Assembly (NCBI RefSeq): GCF_002252505.1
Contig: NZ_NNRL01000164.1
Coordinates: forward strand, 298,903 to 362,902
DNA length: 64,000 nt
DNA from: Brucella grignonensis
GTDB lineage: Bacteria > Pseudomonadota > Alphaproteobacteria > Rhizobiales > Rhizobiaceae
Direction: 5' to 3'
Part shown: piece after piece, positions 54,159-63,899 of the stretch
Numbering within the stretch: position 1 is the stretch's first letter
How the letters are laid out: every line of letters starts with the position of its first letter
Translations under genes and position numbers: made by a program
The notes under the pieces: generated by a model
What the model was told of the DNA's origin: nothing
Database searches by the model: none
Seen by the model: the letters and a program-made list of their open reading frames with translations, nothing else

Positions 54159-55547
54159 ATGAGGTTCCCCCGCCGGTTTCAGTCCTTCAGTGCCGCAATG
54201 CTGCTGACCGTCGTTCTTTGCGACGGTTTGCAGGCACGGCAGATCGATGTCGTGGCAGGCGAAGGCGTACAGGCGGCTATCGACAAAGCGGAGCCGGGCG
54301 ATGTCGTCCGGCTTCTGAAAGGCAAGCACAATGGCGCGGTTACGATCGACCGCGCCGTTGAACTGACCGGCGAGCAGGGTGCCATTGTGGACGGACTTGG
54401 CTCGGGCAATGCCATAACGGTCAACGCACCGGACGCTATCGTGCGCGGGCTGGAAGTGCACGGTTCGGGCGATAACATGCCCGACCTCAACTCCGGAGTT
54501 TTCGTGGCAAAAACCGCCACGGGCGCACGCGTCGAGAACAATCGACTAATCGATAACCTCTACGGGATCTATTTGCACGGTGCTGCAAATTCCATCGCGC
54601 GCGGCAACGAGATCATTGGCCGTCGAGGCGTGCGCATGGCGCAAACCGGTAGCGGCGTTTCCATCTGGAATGCGCCCGGCGCACAGGTTATCGGCAACGT
54701 CATTCGCTACGGGCGCGACGGCATCTACACCAATGCCAGCCGCAAGAATATCTTTCGCGACAATGTGATGGAGGATGTCAGGTTCGCCGTCCATTACATG
54801 TACACGGATGACAGCCAGGTCATCGGTAATGTTTCGCGCAACAATTCGGTCGGTTTCGCGATCATGTACACCAACCGTCTCAAGGTGCTGGACAACCTGT
54901 CTGACGGCGACCGGGATCATGGTTTGTTGCTCAATTATGCAAACAGCTCGGTCATTTCCGGCAATCGCGTGATCGGGCGTATGCAACCGATAGATCGCTG
55001 GCTTGATGCCGGTGTTCAGAAGGCTGAACATGGTCTTCCTGCGGAAGACCAGACGGAAACCCAGACGGGCGAAACCTCGCGGCTCGGTCCGGAAAAATGT
55101 GTCTTTATTTACAACGCCAACAAGAACAAGTTCACCGAGAACAGTTTCGAGAACTGCAGCATAGGCATTCACTTTACTGCTGGTTCCGAGGGCAATGCCA
55201 TGAGCGGCAACGCCTTCATAAACAACCGCAATCAGGTGAAATATGTCGGCACGCGTAACCTCGACTGGTCGGTCAATGGACGCGGCAATTACTGGAGCGA
55301 CAATCCGGCCTTCGATCTCAATGGTGACGGTATCGCAGACAGCCCTTACCGGCCCAATGATCTGATCGACAAGGTTTTGTGGACTGCGCCACAGGCAAAA
55401 ATTCTCATCAATAGTCCGGCAATCGAGACAATCCGCTGGGCACAGACCCAGTTCCCGGCGCTTTTGCCAGGCGGTGTCGTCGATAGCTATCCCCTTATGA
55501 AGCCGCCGCATCCGGCCGATCCGGCGAAAGGAAAACCAAATGACTGA
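54159..55547 (+). CDS. nosD: NosD, periplasmic CuZ maturation protein
   Basis: 462 residues from ATG 54159, six bases after nosZ; a longer frame overlapping nosZ lacks coding character. A signal peptide ends DGLQARQ. The rest is a right-handed beta-helix made of CASH/NosD repeats (NAITVNAPDAIVRGLEVHGS, NLYGIYLHGAANSIARGNEI, NSVGFAIMYTNRLKVLDN). NosD works with NosF and NosY in supplying sulfur or copper for the CuZ centre. It overlaps nosF by eight bases. Confidence 0.94.
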   Translation: MRFPRRFQSFSAAMLLTVVLCDGLQARQIDVVAGEGVQAAIDKAEPGDVVRLLKGKHNGAVTIDRAVELTGEQGAIVDGLGSGNAITVNAPDAIVRGLEVHGSGDNMPDLNSGVFVAKTATGARVENNRLIDNLYGIYLHGAANSIARGNEIIGRRGVRMAQTGSGVSIWNAPGAQVIGNVIRYGRDGIYTNASRKNIFRDNVMEDVRFAVHYMYTDDSQVIGNVSRNNSVGFAIMYTNRLKVLDNLSDGDRDHGLLLNYANSSVISGNRVIGRMQPIDRWLDAGVQKAEHGLPAEDQTETQTGETSRLGPEKCVFIYNANKNKFTENSFENCSIGIHFTAGSEGNAMSGNAFINNRNQVKYVGTRNLDWSVNGRGNYWSDNPAFDLNGDGIADSPYRPNDLIDKVLWTAPQAKILINSPAIETIRWAQTQFPALLPGGVVDSYPLMKPPHPADPAKGKPND

Positions 55548-56472
55548 GACTGTCATTCTTGATCAGGTCACAAAGTCCTATGGCGGGTTCAATGCCATCA
55601 GCGATGCGAGTTTCCGCCTCCACGCTGGAGAAAGCATTGCGCTGGTCGGCCATAATGGTGCTGGAAAAACGACGATGATAAAGCTCATGCTCGGTCTGAT
55701 CCGCCCGACCAAGGGCGCGGTTCGCGTGTTGGGCGAGGATCCGGCGACCGGTGCCTTTGCCGCCAGATTGCGGCTTGGCTATCTGCCTGAGCACGTCTCT
55801 TTCAATCTGGCGCTGACGGGAGCGGAAACGCTCGGCTTCTATGCGCGGTTGAAGAGAATGCCGGTTGCCCAAAATGTAGAGCTATTGGAGCGCGTCGGCC
55901 TTGCCCATGCAGCGAACAGGCGGGTTGGCACCTATTCAAAAGGGATGCGCCAGCGACTGGGGCTTGCTCAGGCATTGCTCGGGCAACCATCCGTTCTGTT
56001 GCTTGACGAGCCGACGACCGGTCTCGATCCCGCCTTGCGGCAGAGCTTCTATGAAGTCCTTGAAGAATTGCGGAGCAAAGGCGCGACAATCCTCATGTCG
56101 TCCCATGCCTTGACCGAATTGGAAACCAAGGTCGGGCGCGTCATCATCGCGAACAAGGGCAAGATCATTGCCGATGGCTCCATCGATGCGTTGCGCCGGA
56201 TTTCACAATTACCGCTTCGCATACGGGTGCAGACGCCAGACGTCTCCCGGTTGCCTTCGACAACCGCCAATGCTGCATTGTGCTGGCATCGTCTCGGCCC
56301 GGATATCTTCGAAACGGAAGCTCCGACGGAAGGCAAGATGGCTCTTGTCCGTGAAATCGTGGCCATGAACGACAATCTCACGGAACTTGATCTCGTTCCG
56401 CCGACGCTGGACGAACTTTACGCCCACTTCCTCAACGCCGGGGAAGCGGCCCTCGCAGAGGCAGCGGAATGA
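55540..56472 (+). CDS. nosF: NosF, ABC ATPase of the NosDFY complex
   Basis: 310 residues. Walker A GHNGAGKTTMIKLMLG (residues about 38-53), signature YSKGMRQRLGLAQAL, Walker B SVLLLDEPTTGLDP and H-loop SSHALTELE are all intact. It energises the NosY membrane dimer in CuZ-site assembly. It starts inside nosD and its stop overlaps nosY (ATGA). Typical length for NosF. Confidence 0.95.
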   Translation: MTETVILDQVTKSYGGFNAISDASFRLHAGESIALVGHNGAGKTTMIKLMLGLIRPTKGAVRVLGEDPATGAFAARLRLGYLPEHVSFNLALTGAETLGFYARLKRMPVAQNVELLERVGLAHAANRRVGTYSKGMRQRLGLAQALLGQPSVLLLDEPTTGLDPALRQSFYEVLEELRSKGATILMSSHALTELETKVGRVIIANKGKIIADGSIDALRRISQLPLRIRVQTPDVSRLPSTTANAALCWHRLGPDIFETEAPTEGKMALVREIVAMNDNLTELDLVPPTLDELYAHFLNAGEAALAEAAE

Positions 56473-57299
56473 ACAATATTCTCATCATTGCTTCCAAGGA
56501 AATTCAGGAAGGCTTGCGCAATCGCTGGGTTCTGGCGACCACGCTATTGCTTGCGGCACTGGCCCTAAGCATGACTTTTCTCGGCAGCGCACCCACTGGC
56601 AGTTCGGTTGCAGCGAGCAAGCTGGACGTTGTGATAGTCAGTCTCTCCAGCCTGACAATCTTCCTCATCCCTCTCATTGCCCTTCTCATTTCGCATGATG
56701 CAATCGTCGGTGAAATGGAACGCGGCACGATGCTGCTGCTTCTGAGCTATCCGATAAGCCGGTTTCAGCTGGTTCTGGGCAAGTTCATCGGCCAGCTTGC
56801 TATTCTGTCCTTCGCGACATTGTTCGGGTACGGCGCGGCGGCTGTGGCGCTGATCGTGACCGGGTCCGGCGTGGATGCGGGAAGCTGGCTGTCGCTGTTC
56901 AAACTCATTATCTCGTCGGTTCTGCTGGGAGCCGTGTTCATCGCCATCGGCTTTCTTGCAAGCACCTTGGTGCGGGAGCGAAGCACGGCAGCAGGTATCG
57001 CCATCGGCGTCTGGCTGTTCTTCGTGCTGATCTATGACGCAGCACTTCTTGCTCTGCTGGTTTTCGATCAGGGCCGCATTGTTGGCGGTGGCATACTCAA
57101 CGGTCTGCTTCTTCTCAATCCAGCCGACTCCTACCGGCTTCTCAACTTCGGTCTCGGACAGGCCGGATCTCTGACTGGCATGGGCGGCATAGCCGGTAAC
57201 GCTACGCTCTCGGCTCTAGCTCTGACGCTAGCGCTCGGCCTCTGGGTCGTGCTGCCACTGTCCCTTTCCATGCTGGTTTTTTCGAGGAAAGAATTATGA
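56469..57299 (+). CDS. nosY: NosY, membrane subunit of the NosDFY complex
   Basis: 276 residues with six hydrophobic helices. The N-terminal cytosolic helix (IIASKEIQEGLRNRWVLATT) and LISHDAIVGEMERGTMLLLL with YPISRFQLVLGKF are ABC-2 family hallmarks. Works with NosF and NosD. ATGA overlaps at both ends show tight translational coupling in the cluster. Confidence 0.94.
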   Translation: MNNILIIASKEIQEGLRNRWVLATTLLLAALALSMTFLGSAPTGSSVAASKLDVVIVSLSSLTIFLIPLIALLISHDAIVGEMERGTMLLLLSYPISRFQLVLGKFIGQLAILSFATLFGYGAAAVALIVTGSGVDAGSWLSLFKLIISSVLLGAVFIAIGFLASTLVRERSTAAGIAIGVWLFFVLIYDAALLALLVFDQGRIVGGGILNGLLLLNPADSYRLLNFGLGQAGSLTGMGGIAGNATLSALALTLALGLWVVLPLSLSMLVFSRKEL

Positions 57300-57838
57300 A
57301 ACGCGCTCTGTTTCTTGCCCCCCTGTTTCTGGTTCTGCTTGCAGGATGTTCTCCGGACGAAAAGAATGATGCCGTGATGGCTCCTTTCGCGCTGACGGAA
57401 AGCGCAATGGGCCGATATTGCGGAATGAATGTTCTGGAGCACCCCGGCCCCAAGGGGCAAATCATTCTAGAGCCGACAAACGAGGCAGTATGGTTCTCTT
57501 CCGCCCGTGATACGCTCGCCTTTACGATGCTGCCTGAGGAGCCAAAAGGGATCGCGGCGATCTACGTTTCAGATATGGCGAAAGCGCCAAGCTGGGAAGA
57601 GCCGGGAGCGGAAAACTGGGTCGATGCGCGCAAAGCCTTTTTCGTGATTGAAAGCGCTGCTGTAGGTGGGATGGGGGCACAGGAGGCCGTACCGTTTTCG
57701 ACACGAGAAGCAGCGGAGAAGTTCGTTGCGGAAAAGGGCGGCCGTATTAGCACTTTTACCGAAATACCGGAGGATTACGTTCTCGGCGGTCAGTCGGTGC
57801 GGCCCTCCGATCTTGGAGCCGAAAGCCATGCGCATTGA
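57296..57838 (+). CDS. nosL: NosL, copper-binding lipoprotein
   Basis: 180 residues. Lipobox LLAGC near residue 19. The NosL domain has the conserved GRYCGMNVLEHPGPKGQIIL, whose Cys and Met are Cu(I) ligands, and ends VLGGQSVRPSDLGAESHAH with terminal His residues. It delivers copper to apo-NosZ. Coupled to nosY by ATGA and overlapping nosX by 11 bases. Confidence 0.94.
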   Translation: MKRALFLAPLFLVLLAGCSPDEKNDAVMAPFALTESAMGRYCGMNVLEHPGPKGQIILEPTNEAVWFSSARDTLAFTMLPEEPKGIAAIYVSDMAKAPSWEEPGAENWVDARKAFFVIESAAVGGMGAQEAVPFSTREAAEKFVAEKGGRISTFTEIPEDYVLGGQSVRPSDLGAESHAH

Positions 57839-58838
57839 AGGTGGACAGCGTATCAGTCGTCGGCTTGTACTTGCGGGTGGTGCGGCTGGAGTAGTGTTCT
57901 GGGCCATTCCAAAACACGCAGTTTCACTCGACCTTCCTGAGCCCATCATCTGGCGTAGTCAGGCGATGGGAGCACCTGCCAAGATCATACTCTATCATCC
58001 GGATCGTTCGACCGCTGAACGGTTGCTACGTGAATCTGCTCAAGAAGCGGAAAGACTGGAGAACATCTTCAGCCTCTATCGTTCGGATTCAGAACTCACC
58101 CAACTTAATCGCGATGGGGCGCTGGCATCGCCTTCGCCTGATCTGGTCGAGGTATTGCGTATCTGCCATGAATGCTGGCAGGCCAGCGACGGCCTTTTCG
58201 ATCCGACGGTACAGCCCCTTTGGAACTGTCTGAAAAAGCATTTCTCGCAAGAACGTCCTTCTCCCGACGGGCCATCACGACAGCTTTGGGACGAAGCGCT
58301 TGCAAAGGTAGGGTTCGGTCACGTTCTATTCGATGATAACCGCATTGCATTCTCCAAGCCATCTATGTCTCTGACTTTAAATGGTATTGCGCAGGGCTAT
58401 GTCACCGACCGTGTGACGGCATTGTTGCAAAGGGCAGGGGTCGAACATGCACTGGTCGATATGGGGGAGTATCGCGCTCTCGGCTCAAGACCTGACGGCA
58501 CGGCATGGCGCATTGGCATCGCCGATCTGGAAGCCGGAGCTGCTGCCGAAGAGCATGTCGATATTCGCAATCAGGCGCTCGCGACATCCAGCTTCACGGG
58601 CTTTCAGTTCGAGGAGTCCGGACGGTTTAACCATTTGCTCAATCCAAAAACCGGATTTTCAGCGGCACTTTATCGCCGGGTGACTGTGGTTGCCCGTGAT
58701 GCAGCGCGAGCCGATGCCTGGGCAACTGCGTTCAGCCTCATGGAGAAGAATCAAATCAGAGCAGTTGTGGGGAGCCAACCGGATATGTCTGTGATTGCAC
58801 AGACACGCTCTGGCGAACGAGTAGTCCTGGGTTCTTAG
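57828..58838 (+). CDS. nosX: NosX, ApbE-type FMN transferase for NosR
   Basis: 336 residues from ATG 57828, inside the end of nosL. A Tat signal has twin Arg (ISRRLVLAGGAAGVVFWAI). ApbE motifs: QEAERLENIFSLYRSDSELT, LNGIAQGYVTDRV, HALVDMGEYRALGSRPDGTA and the metal site in ARADAWATAFSLM. It attaches FMN covalently to the NosR threonine. Last gene of the cluster. Confidence 0.94.
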   Translation: MRIEGGQRISRRLVLAGGAAGVVFWAIPKHAVSLDLPEPIIWRSQAMGAPAKIILYHPDRSTAERLLRESAQEAERLENIFSLYRSDSELTQLNRDGALASPSPDLVEVLRICHECWQASDGLFDPTVQPLWNCLKKHFSQERPSPDGPSRQLWDEALAKVGFGHVLFDDNRIAFSKPSMSLTLNGIAQGYVTDRVTALLQRAGVEHALVDMGEYRALGSRPDGTAWRIGIADLEAGAAAEEHVDIRNQALATSSFTGFQFEESGRFNHLLNPKTGFSAALYRRVTVVARDAARADAWATAFSLMEKNQIRAVVGSQPDMSVIAQTRSGERVVLGS

Positions 58839-58983
58839 GGTAATGAGCGGCGTTATCGTACTGATCGCAGGCGCATCCCATCCCAAGCAGATTGATACTT
58901 AGGGGGCGGCGGAAAAACGATGTCTTTTTTGAAGAAGCAGGGCGTCTTATGCGAACGTGGCGATGGATGTTGTTGATCTTTAG

Positions 58984-59328
58984 AATGAATGCCAGGGAAC
59001 TCTGCGGGGGCGTCTGTTCTATGATACATGTGTAGGTGTCAAATGGGGACGCGGCGGCTGCCGCGAGAAGAACGGTGACCCATGTGATGTGACCTGGCTT
59101 GATAAGGGCTTCTGGAACACGAAGGACGAAACCTACGGTTACCCGTATCATGAAAAGGACGATATCGAGCGGCAAAGCAATTACCAGTGGTTTTTGGTGC
59201 AGGAATTATCGCGGTTGCCGCAAAGGGCGGAGTACAGAGTTATGCAGAGTTTCGACACTATTCGCTCGACACGGTCGGCTCGGTCATCGTGGCGGTCGTG
59301 TCCGCCAGGGTATCGCTTTTATGTGTGA
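58984..59328 (+). pseudogene. Remnant of a Cys-containing gene
   Basis: Open frame without a proper start, following a TAG. It reads GRLFYDTCVGVKWGRGGCRE, then NGDPCDVTWLDKGFWNTKDE and YPYHEKDDIERQSNYQWFLV before losing character and stopping at 59326. Regular Cys spacing and aromatic-rich segments look like real protein, but both ends are missing. Not recognised. The rest of 58839-59450 holds no gene I can support. Confidence 0.35.
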
Positions 59329-59450
59329 ATCGAGGTTGTGAAATGCTTCATATATTGCCGAAGAAAGCTGAGCATCGGTAACTACAGCGGCTCCGGCGCG
59401 ATGAAACCGCACCTGTCTGAACCGGACGGACACAGACGGGTGCCGCCGTC

Positions 59451-60857
59451 TCACTTTACTCCAGCGGTAATCGGCAGAGGGACGAATAACAGGTATTTGC
59501 GATCCTCGGATATTGGTTTGATCGTGTCCCCGAATTGTCTGACAAAGGCGTCATATTGATCCCTGGCTACCAGAACCCCGTCGCCTGGTTTGAGCCATGC
59601 AGCCAGGTCCGTCGGTGTCTTCAGTCGAGCTATTTTGCCTTGCGTATAGAATTCAGCAGAAAAGCTGCGTGCGTCCAGAATGGCAAGACGGCCAGGCCCC
59701 GGATAGTCAGCTATCAGTCGCGCTTCCGTGGGCATGAACGAACGATCCAGTCCAAGGAATGAAGCAGCTGTTAAGCTCGCAAAGATCAGAAGGACTTCGG
59801 CGAGACCAAGCTTGAGCCATCCTGCACCAGAAGAGCTTGTCCGGGTCCATACGATAACGGCAAGCAGCGCTGCAGCAGGTATGCCCGGCAGCACATAGGC
59901 AAGAAGGATGTTCGCGGCCAGGGTAAAGAATACCAACGGTGTCAGGGCGAACAAAAGCAGATAGAGATGAATGCCGTTGCCATCCGGCATATAGGTCTTT
60001 CGCAGTCGCCACAAAAGAATGGGCAGCAGGGGGCTCCATGGCAGTGCTGCGACGATCCAGAACAGCCAGATTGATCCTCTGGTGTGTTCACGGCCTGCAC
60101 CATAGAGATCGCCTGTCCAGCCGGGTTGCAGGAAACGCTGGATATGCTCACCGATCAGGAAATAGTGAAGAAACCCGGGTGTGGCTATTTCTGCTGTGAC
60201 ATACCACGGTATGACCAGTACTGCGCATAACAGGATGCCACCGATCCACGGCAGACGGGCAATATCCTTCCAGTTGCCGCGCCAAAACATCCAGACTGTG
60301 ATCGGTGTCATGGACAGAACGACTGCGACGGGGCCCTTGGCGAGCAGCCCGATGGCCAGTCCCAGAAAGAAAAGCCAGCCCCAGCGACGACTTCCTGCCA
60401 GACCGTTGTAAAATCCGGCCATACAGGCGGTGACGCCGAGCGTCAGAACCATATCGGTCTGGACAAACGCAGCAGAGACAAAGAACAGGCCGGAACTTGC
60501 GGCAACCAACACGGCAATTGCAGCTGTGCTGCGGTCGGTGAGCGTGCAGGCCCATCGCCACAGGATGAGCAATGTTGCCATGGTTGCCAGTAATATCCCC
60601 AGTCGTGCAGCAAAAGGAGTTGCACCAAAAACGGCGATCCCTGCCGCCGACAGCCATGTATGCAGTGGCGGCTTGGCCCAGAAAGGCACACCGTAATCAA
60701 ATTGCGGCGTAATCCAGTTGCCAGTCTCGACCATCTTGCGTGCGATTTCGGCGTATCGTGCTTCGGTGGGGTCTGTTAGAGGAACCCAGATCATGGTCAG
60801 AAGCCGTATAAAAAGCAGCAGAAACAGGCCCCAGAGAATAGAACGGCTCTTCGTCAT
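59451..60857 (-). CDS. ArnT-like glycosyltransferase (family 39, PMT type)
   Basis: 468 residues, inner membrane, about twelve hydrophobic helices. The first periplasmic loop carries PLTDPTEARYAEIARKMVET with the conserved acidic residues of GT39/GT83. WITPQFDYGVPFWAKPPLHTW follows, closely matching ArnT, which moves 4-amino-arabinose from undecaprenyl phosphate to lipid A. The sugar here may differ. The last gene of a four-gene operon with a ChbG deacetylase, GT2 transferase and GtrA flippase-like protein, the set needed to make and transfer a polyprenyl-linked sugar. Confidence 0.85.
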   Translation of the reverse strand: MTKSRSILWGLFLLLFIRLLTMIWVPLTDPTEARYAEIARKMVETGNWITPQFDYGVPFWAKPPLHTWLSAAGIAVFGATPFAARLGILLATMATLLILWRWACTLTDRSTAAIAVLVAASSGLFFVSAAFVQTDMVLTLGVTACMAGFYNGLAGSRRWGWLFFLGLAIGLLAKGPVAVVLSMTPITVWMFWRGNWKDIARLPWIGGILLCAVLVIPWYVTAEIATPGFLHYFLIGEHIQRFLQPGWTGDLYGAGREHTRGSIWLFWIVAALPWSPLLPILLWRLRKTYMPDGNGIHLYLLLFALTPLVFFTLAANILLAYVLPGIPAAALLAVIVWTRTSSSGAGWLKLGLAEVLLIFASLTAASFLGLDRSFMPTEARLIADYPGPGRLAILDARSFSAEFYTQGKIARLKTPTDLAAWLKPGDGVLVARDQYDAFVRQFGDTIKPISEDRKYLLFVPLPITAGVK

Positions 60858-61603
60858 TTTATCGGACTTTCCATCAGGATTCGGGCTTCAATGGCACGGC
60901 TGCGGGAAGCGTGTCCGGCACATTGCATCTGATCTGTATCGTCACCGGGATGAAGCATTATCAGACAGTCGGGCTTCGCTTGGAAGAGGAGGCGGGGCAG
61001 CCATCGTTGCACGCTGGAAGGATCATTGAGGCGGAGAAAGCCCGAGAAATCGCGATTGGTCTTCAGCCCTGCTTTGGTAAAGGCGGATCGTGCTCTTGCC
61101 GCAAGCGCCATGATGACCAGTACCTTGACGCCACCTGCACGAACATTGAGCCATCGCTCGGCCCATGTGGCAGGTAAAGGCGCGCGGATCCATGTTTCTG
61201 CCTTGTAGGGCAGACGCGTCACAAGGGGTACTATTGCCGGAAAGCAATGACAGTGTTGATGACCGTCGTAATAGTCGGGCAGACTGCCGAAGAGGTCGAC
61301 GAATGTACCTACCTGCCGCGACAGGGACGTGTTGATTTCGTCCAGCGTCCGCTCGTTCAACCGAGGTCGCATGAGATTAGCCAGTGACCAGATGGGGCCG
61401 CTTCCCGGAATTGCCTGGGTGAGGTTCAGGTGCAGCCCAACTTTTGCACCACCGGTCCGCAGGGTTCGCAAGCGAGCGATATCTTCAGGTTTCATTGCAT
61501 CGCCTGTCATGACTGACGTGCCGTCCAGCGATCCAGCTTCGAGGAGCGACAGGATCACTCGGTCATTTCCGCGTCCCAGACCGAAATCATCCGCGATCCG
61601 CAT
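60854..61603 (-). CDS. ChbG/YdjC-family carbohydrate deacetylase
   Basis: 249 residues from ATG 61603, overlapping the GT2 gene by 17 bases; its stop overlaps the ArnT-like gene (ATGA). ADDFGLGRGND near the N-terminus and YDGHQHCHCFPAIVPLV hold the Asp and His metal ligands of the YdjC fold. GGAKVGLHLNLTQ fits the conserved LH(L)N motif. In similar operons such enzymes remove N-formyl or N-acetyl groups from lipid-linked amino sugars. Specific substrate unknown. Confidence 0.82.
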   Translation of the reverse strand: MRIADDFGLGRGNDRVILSLLEAGSLDGTSVMTGDAMKPEDIARLRTLRTGGAKVGLHLNLTQAIPGSGPIWSLANLMRPRLNERTLDEINTSLSRQVGTFVDLFGSLPDYYDGHQHCHCFPAIVPLVTRLPYKAETWIRAPLPATWAERWLNVRAGGVKVLVIMALAARARSAFTKAGLKTNRDFSGFLRLNDPSSVQRWLPRLLFQAKPDCLIMLHPGDDTDQMQCAGHASRSRAIEARILMESPIK

Positions 61604-62567
61604 CGTCGCTTTCCTTGCGGCTGATATCTTCAGCCAGAATGTAAATCGGACGTTTCTTGGCCTCCAGTACGGATTTACCAATATACTCGCCTAGGAGCCC
61701 AAGAAACATCAGCTGCACGCCGCCAAAGAAAGTGATCAGAACCAAGATCGAAACGACGCCGACTGGAACCGTTGGGAACAGGAAATGCTGAGCAACGATA
61801 TAGCTGCCATATATGAGACTGATCGTAGCAATGACTGTACCGATCAGGGCCATTAGGCGTAGAGGTGTGGTTGAGAAACTGGTAATTGCACCAAGCGACA
61901 TCAACAACAACCGGAGAGGATTGTAGCTGCTTGTACCTCGTACCCGTGGGGGCGGGTCAAGAGGTATTCCTGTCTGACGAAAACCCACCCAGCCATAGAG
62001 ACCTTTCATGAAGCGGTCAGTTTCGGGTAGATTGCGCAAAGCGTTCATGAAGGGCCGATTGATCAGCCGGAAATCTCCGGCCCCCGGCGGTATATTATAT
62101 CGAAGGTCTCGATTGATGACCCAAAAGAACATGTGCGACAGCGCAGCCTTCATCGGTCCTTCAGAAGCGCGGCGATTGGCCTTGTAGGCATAGACGCTGT
62201 CAACGCCGTCCGTTTGCCAGATGCGCACGAAATCGGCAATCATTTCAGGAGGGTGCTGCAGGTCGGCATCCATCAAAACCGCTGCATCCGCGTCAAGGGC
62301 TGCATCTATCCCGGCAGAAAGTGCTGCTTCCTTACCAAAATTGCGCGAGAAGCGGAGCAGCCGTGCTGGACGGCCCCCAAAGTCGTGTGCTTTCAACAAG
62401 GTAAAGCTGTCATCGCTGCTGCCGTCGTCGATAAAGATGAATTCGATGGCAAGCCCAAACTCGGTAGCTATTCTGTCAGCAATTACGCTAAGTCTGGCGA
62501 GCAAATCTGATAAGCCTTCCGCCTCATTATAAACGGGAATGATAATGCAGAGAGTTCTGGCGCTCAT
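61587..62567 (-). CDS. Family 2 glycosyltransferase, DPM1/ArnC type with membrane anchor
   Basis: 326 residues. The GT-A domain begins CIIIPVYNEAEGLSDLLARL; the metal motif is in AVLMDADLQHPPEMIADF and the acceptor region in GAGDFRLINRPFMNALR. Two C-terminal TM helices (LIGTVIATISLIYGSYIVAQ and SILVLITFFGGVQLMFLGLL) end with GEYIGKSVLEAKKRPIYI. It would move a nucleotide sugar onto polyprenyl phosphate, feeding the ArnT-like enzyme. Stop-start overlap with the GtrA gene (ATGA). Confidence 0.9.
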   Translation of the reverse strand: MSARTLCIIIPVYNEAEGLSDLLARLSVIADRIATEFGLAIEFIFIDDGSSDDSFTLLKAHDFGGRPARLLRFSRNFGKEAALSAGIDAALDADAAVLMDADLQHPPEMIADFVRIWQTDGVDSVYAYKANRRASEGPMKAALSHMFFWVINRDLRYNIPPGAGDFRLINRPFMNALRNLPETDRFMKGLYGWVGFRQTGIPLDPPPRVRGTSSYNPLRLLLMSLGAITSFSTTPLRLMALIGTVIATISLIYGSYIVAQHFLFPTVPVGVVSILVLITFFGGVQLMFLGLLGEYIGKSVLEAKKRPIYILAEDISRKESDDADRG

Positions 62568-62974
62568 GACGGCTTCTTTGCGAAAATGATAACAGTTGAA
62601 ATGATAAAATTAATAATCGAGACAAAAGCAAGCGCGATGAATAACGCAACAGCGAGCGGCAAGCCAGTGTACAGGCAACCCTGCAAGACAATCGCTCGCA
62701 AAAAAAAGATCAGGCAGGTCCAACTCATAAAGAGGATGTAGCGCCGAAACAGGTTTCCGGTTGTGTCTCGGTACGTGATGCGGACGTGGAAGAAAAATAC
62801 GGTTGATCCGCTGACAATCATGGCAATTGCCAGCGCGACAGCTGGATATAAATCCAGATAATGGCTCGAAAACAGGGTCACGACATAATCGATGACCGCC
62901 CCAATTGCGGAGCCGCTGGCAAAAAGAGGAAAGCGCTTCAGCATCTCGCAAACCGATTTTATCTTCAATGCCAT
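62564..62974 (-). CDS. GtrA-family membrane protein
   Basis: 136 residues from ATG 62974; a longer frame upstream is not protein-like. Four TM helices with the GtrA start FPLFASGSAIGAVIDYVVTL and end FVSIINFIISTVIIF. GtrA proteins are thought to flip polyprenyl-linked sugars. First gene of the glycolipid operon. The sequence from 62975 to 63184 holds its promoter and no other gene. Confidence 0.85.
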   Translation of the reverse strand: MALKIKSVCEMLKRFPLFASGSAIGAVIDYVVTLFSSHYLDLYPAVALAIAMIVSGSTVFFFHVRITYRDTTGNLFRRYILFMSWTCLIFFLRAIVLQGCLYTGLPLAVALFIALAFVSIINFIISTVIIFAKKPS

Positions 62975-63184
62975 TATTCTTACTGAAAAGCCATTAAGGT
63001 TGTGTGTGCGTGATTGAAAGGAAACCCGATAGCAGGTCCTATATTTGTCAACAGCTCTGCATTGCCTCTCGGAGGAGTAGATCGAAAAGGGGCGGAATCC
63101 AAAGCTAGGGAAGCTGGGCGGGTTGGACTCCGCAGGCTGATTATCACGCAAGATATCCGCCCAACTCCTTATTGCGGTAGTGGG

Positions 63185-63760
63185 TCAGTTTGAAATCTGA
63201 GACTTTTCTTTATACGGCCCACGAACGATTGGGGCTTTCGCTTCGGCTTCTTTCACCAAAGAAACGATATCACGCATTTCCCGTAGACGGTCGCTTACAC
63301 CAGCCGCCATTGCTGGCGACATGCGCAGCGTCTTATGAATGCGAACAAAATTATAATACATAAAATGCAGCGCAACGGTATAAGCATGATTTTCCACCTT
63401 TTTAGAAAAGCCGTTTGTCAGGCGGGTGAAGCGGCGCATGTGCATCCGCATCGTAAGGTTCTGGCGCTCGACATAGGAAGTTGAGACGTGAGCGAAGTCA
63501 GGATTGCCTTCAACCCGCTCTTTCCACGCTCCCGTGCATTCTGTCGACGAATAGCGACCCTTCGTGTTTTCCGGTGCGGAGCCGTAAATCTTTATGAGCT
63601 GTGCATAGTCAACATCGCAACCGAACGCGCCTCAAGGGCTTCAAGGTATGCACGGTGGCCGTCTGTGGTCATCTGGACGCGGCTTGCGAGGCGCGAGGCC
63701 ACATCATCCATGAATGCCATTGCATACGCTCCACCAATCGCCGCCGTGAACATGTCGTTG
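63185..63760 (-). pseudogene. IS1-like transposase remnant with a frameshift
   Basis: Reads AYAMAFMDDVASRLASRVQM and [15 protein letters not shown] one-base frame change near 63.64 kb is then needed to continue as [40 protein letters not shown] and [20 protein letters not shown]. These are DDE motifs of IS1-type transposases common in Rhizobiales. The 5' end merges with unrelated sequence near 63.76 kb, so the copy is incomplete. Confidence 0.7.
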
Positions 63761-63899
63761 GAGAATTGGTGCAGCTTAGTTTTGATCTTGATCATTGGGC
63801 GGCTTCCAACCCTGCAGAACAACCCATTATGGCAGAACCTGACTTTACGCTAGACGTAGAGTGGAGGAAAGCTTCACACGAAGAGGATGGTGCGGCGGC

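Noticed and set aside
54546..55556. A 336-codon open frame opposite nosD
   Set aside because: Mirror of the repeated beta-helix codons of nosD; repeats explain the open frame.
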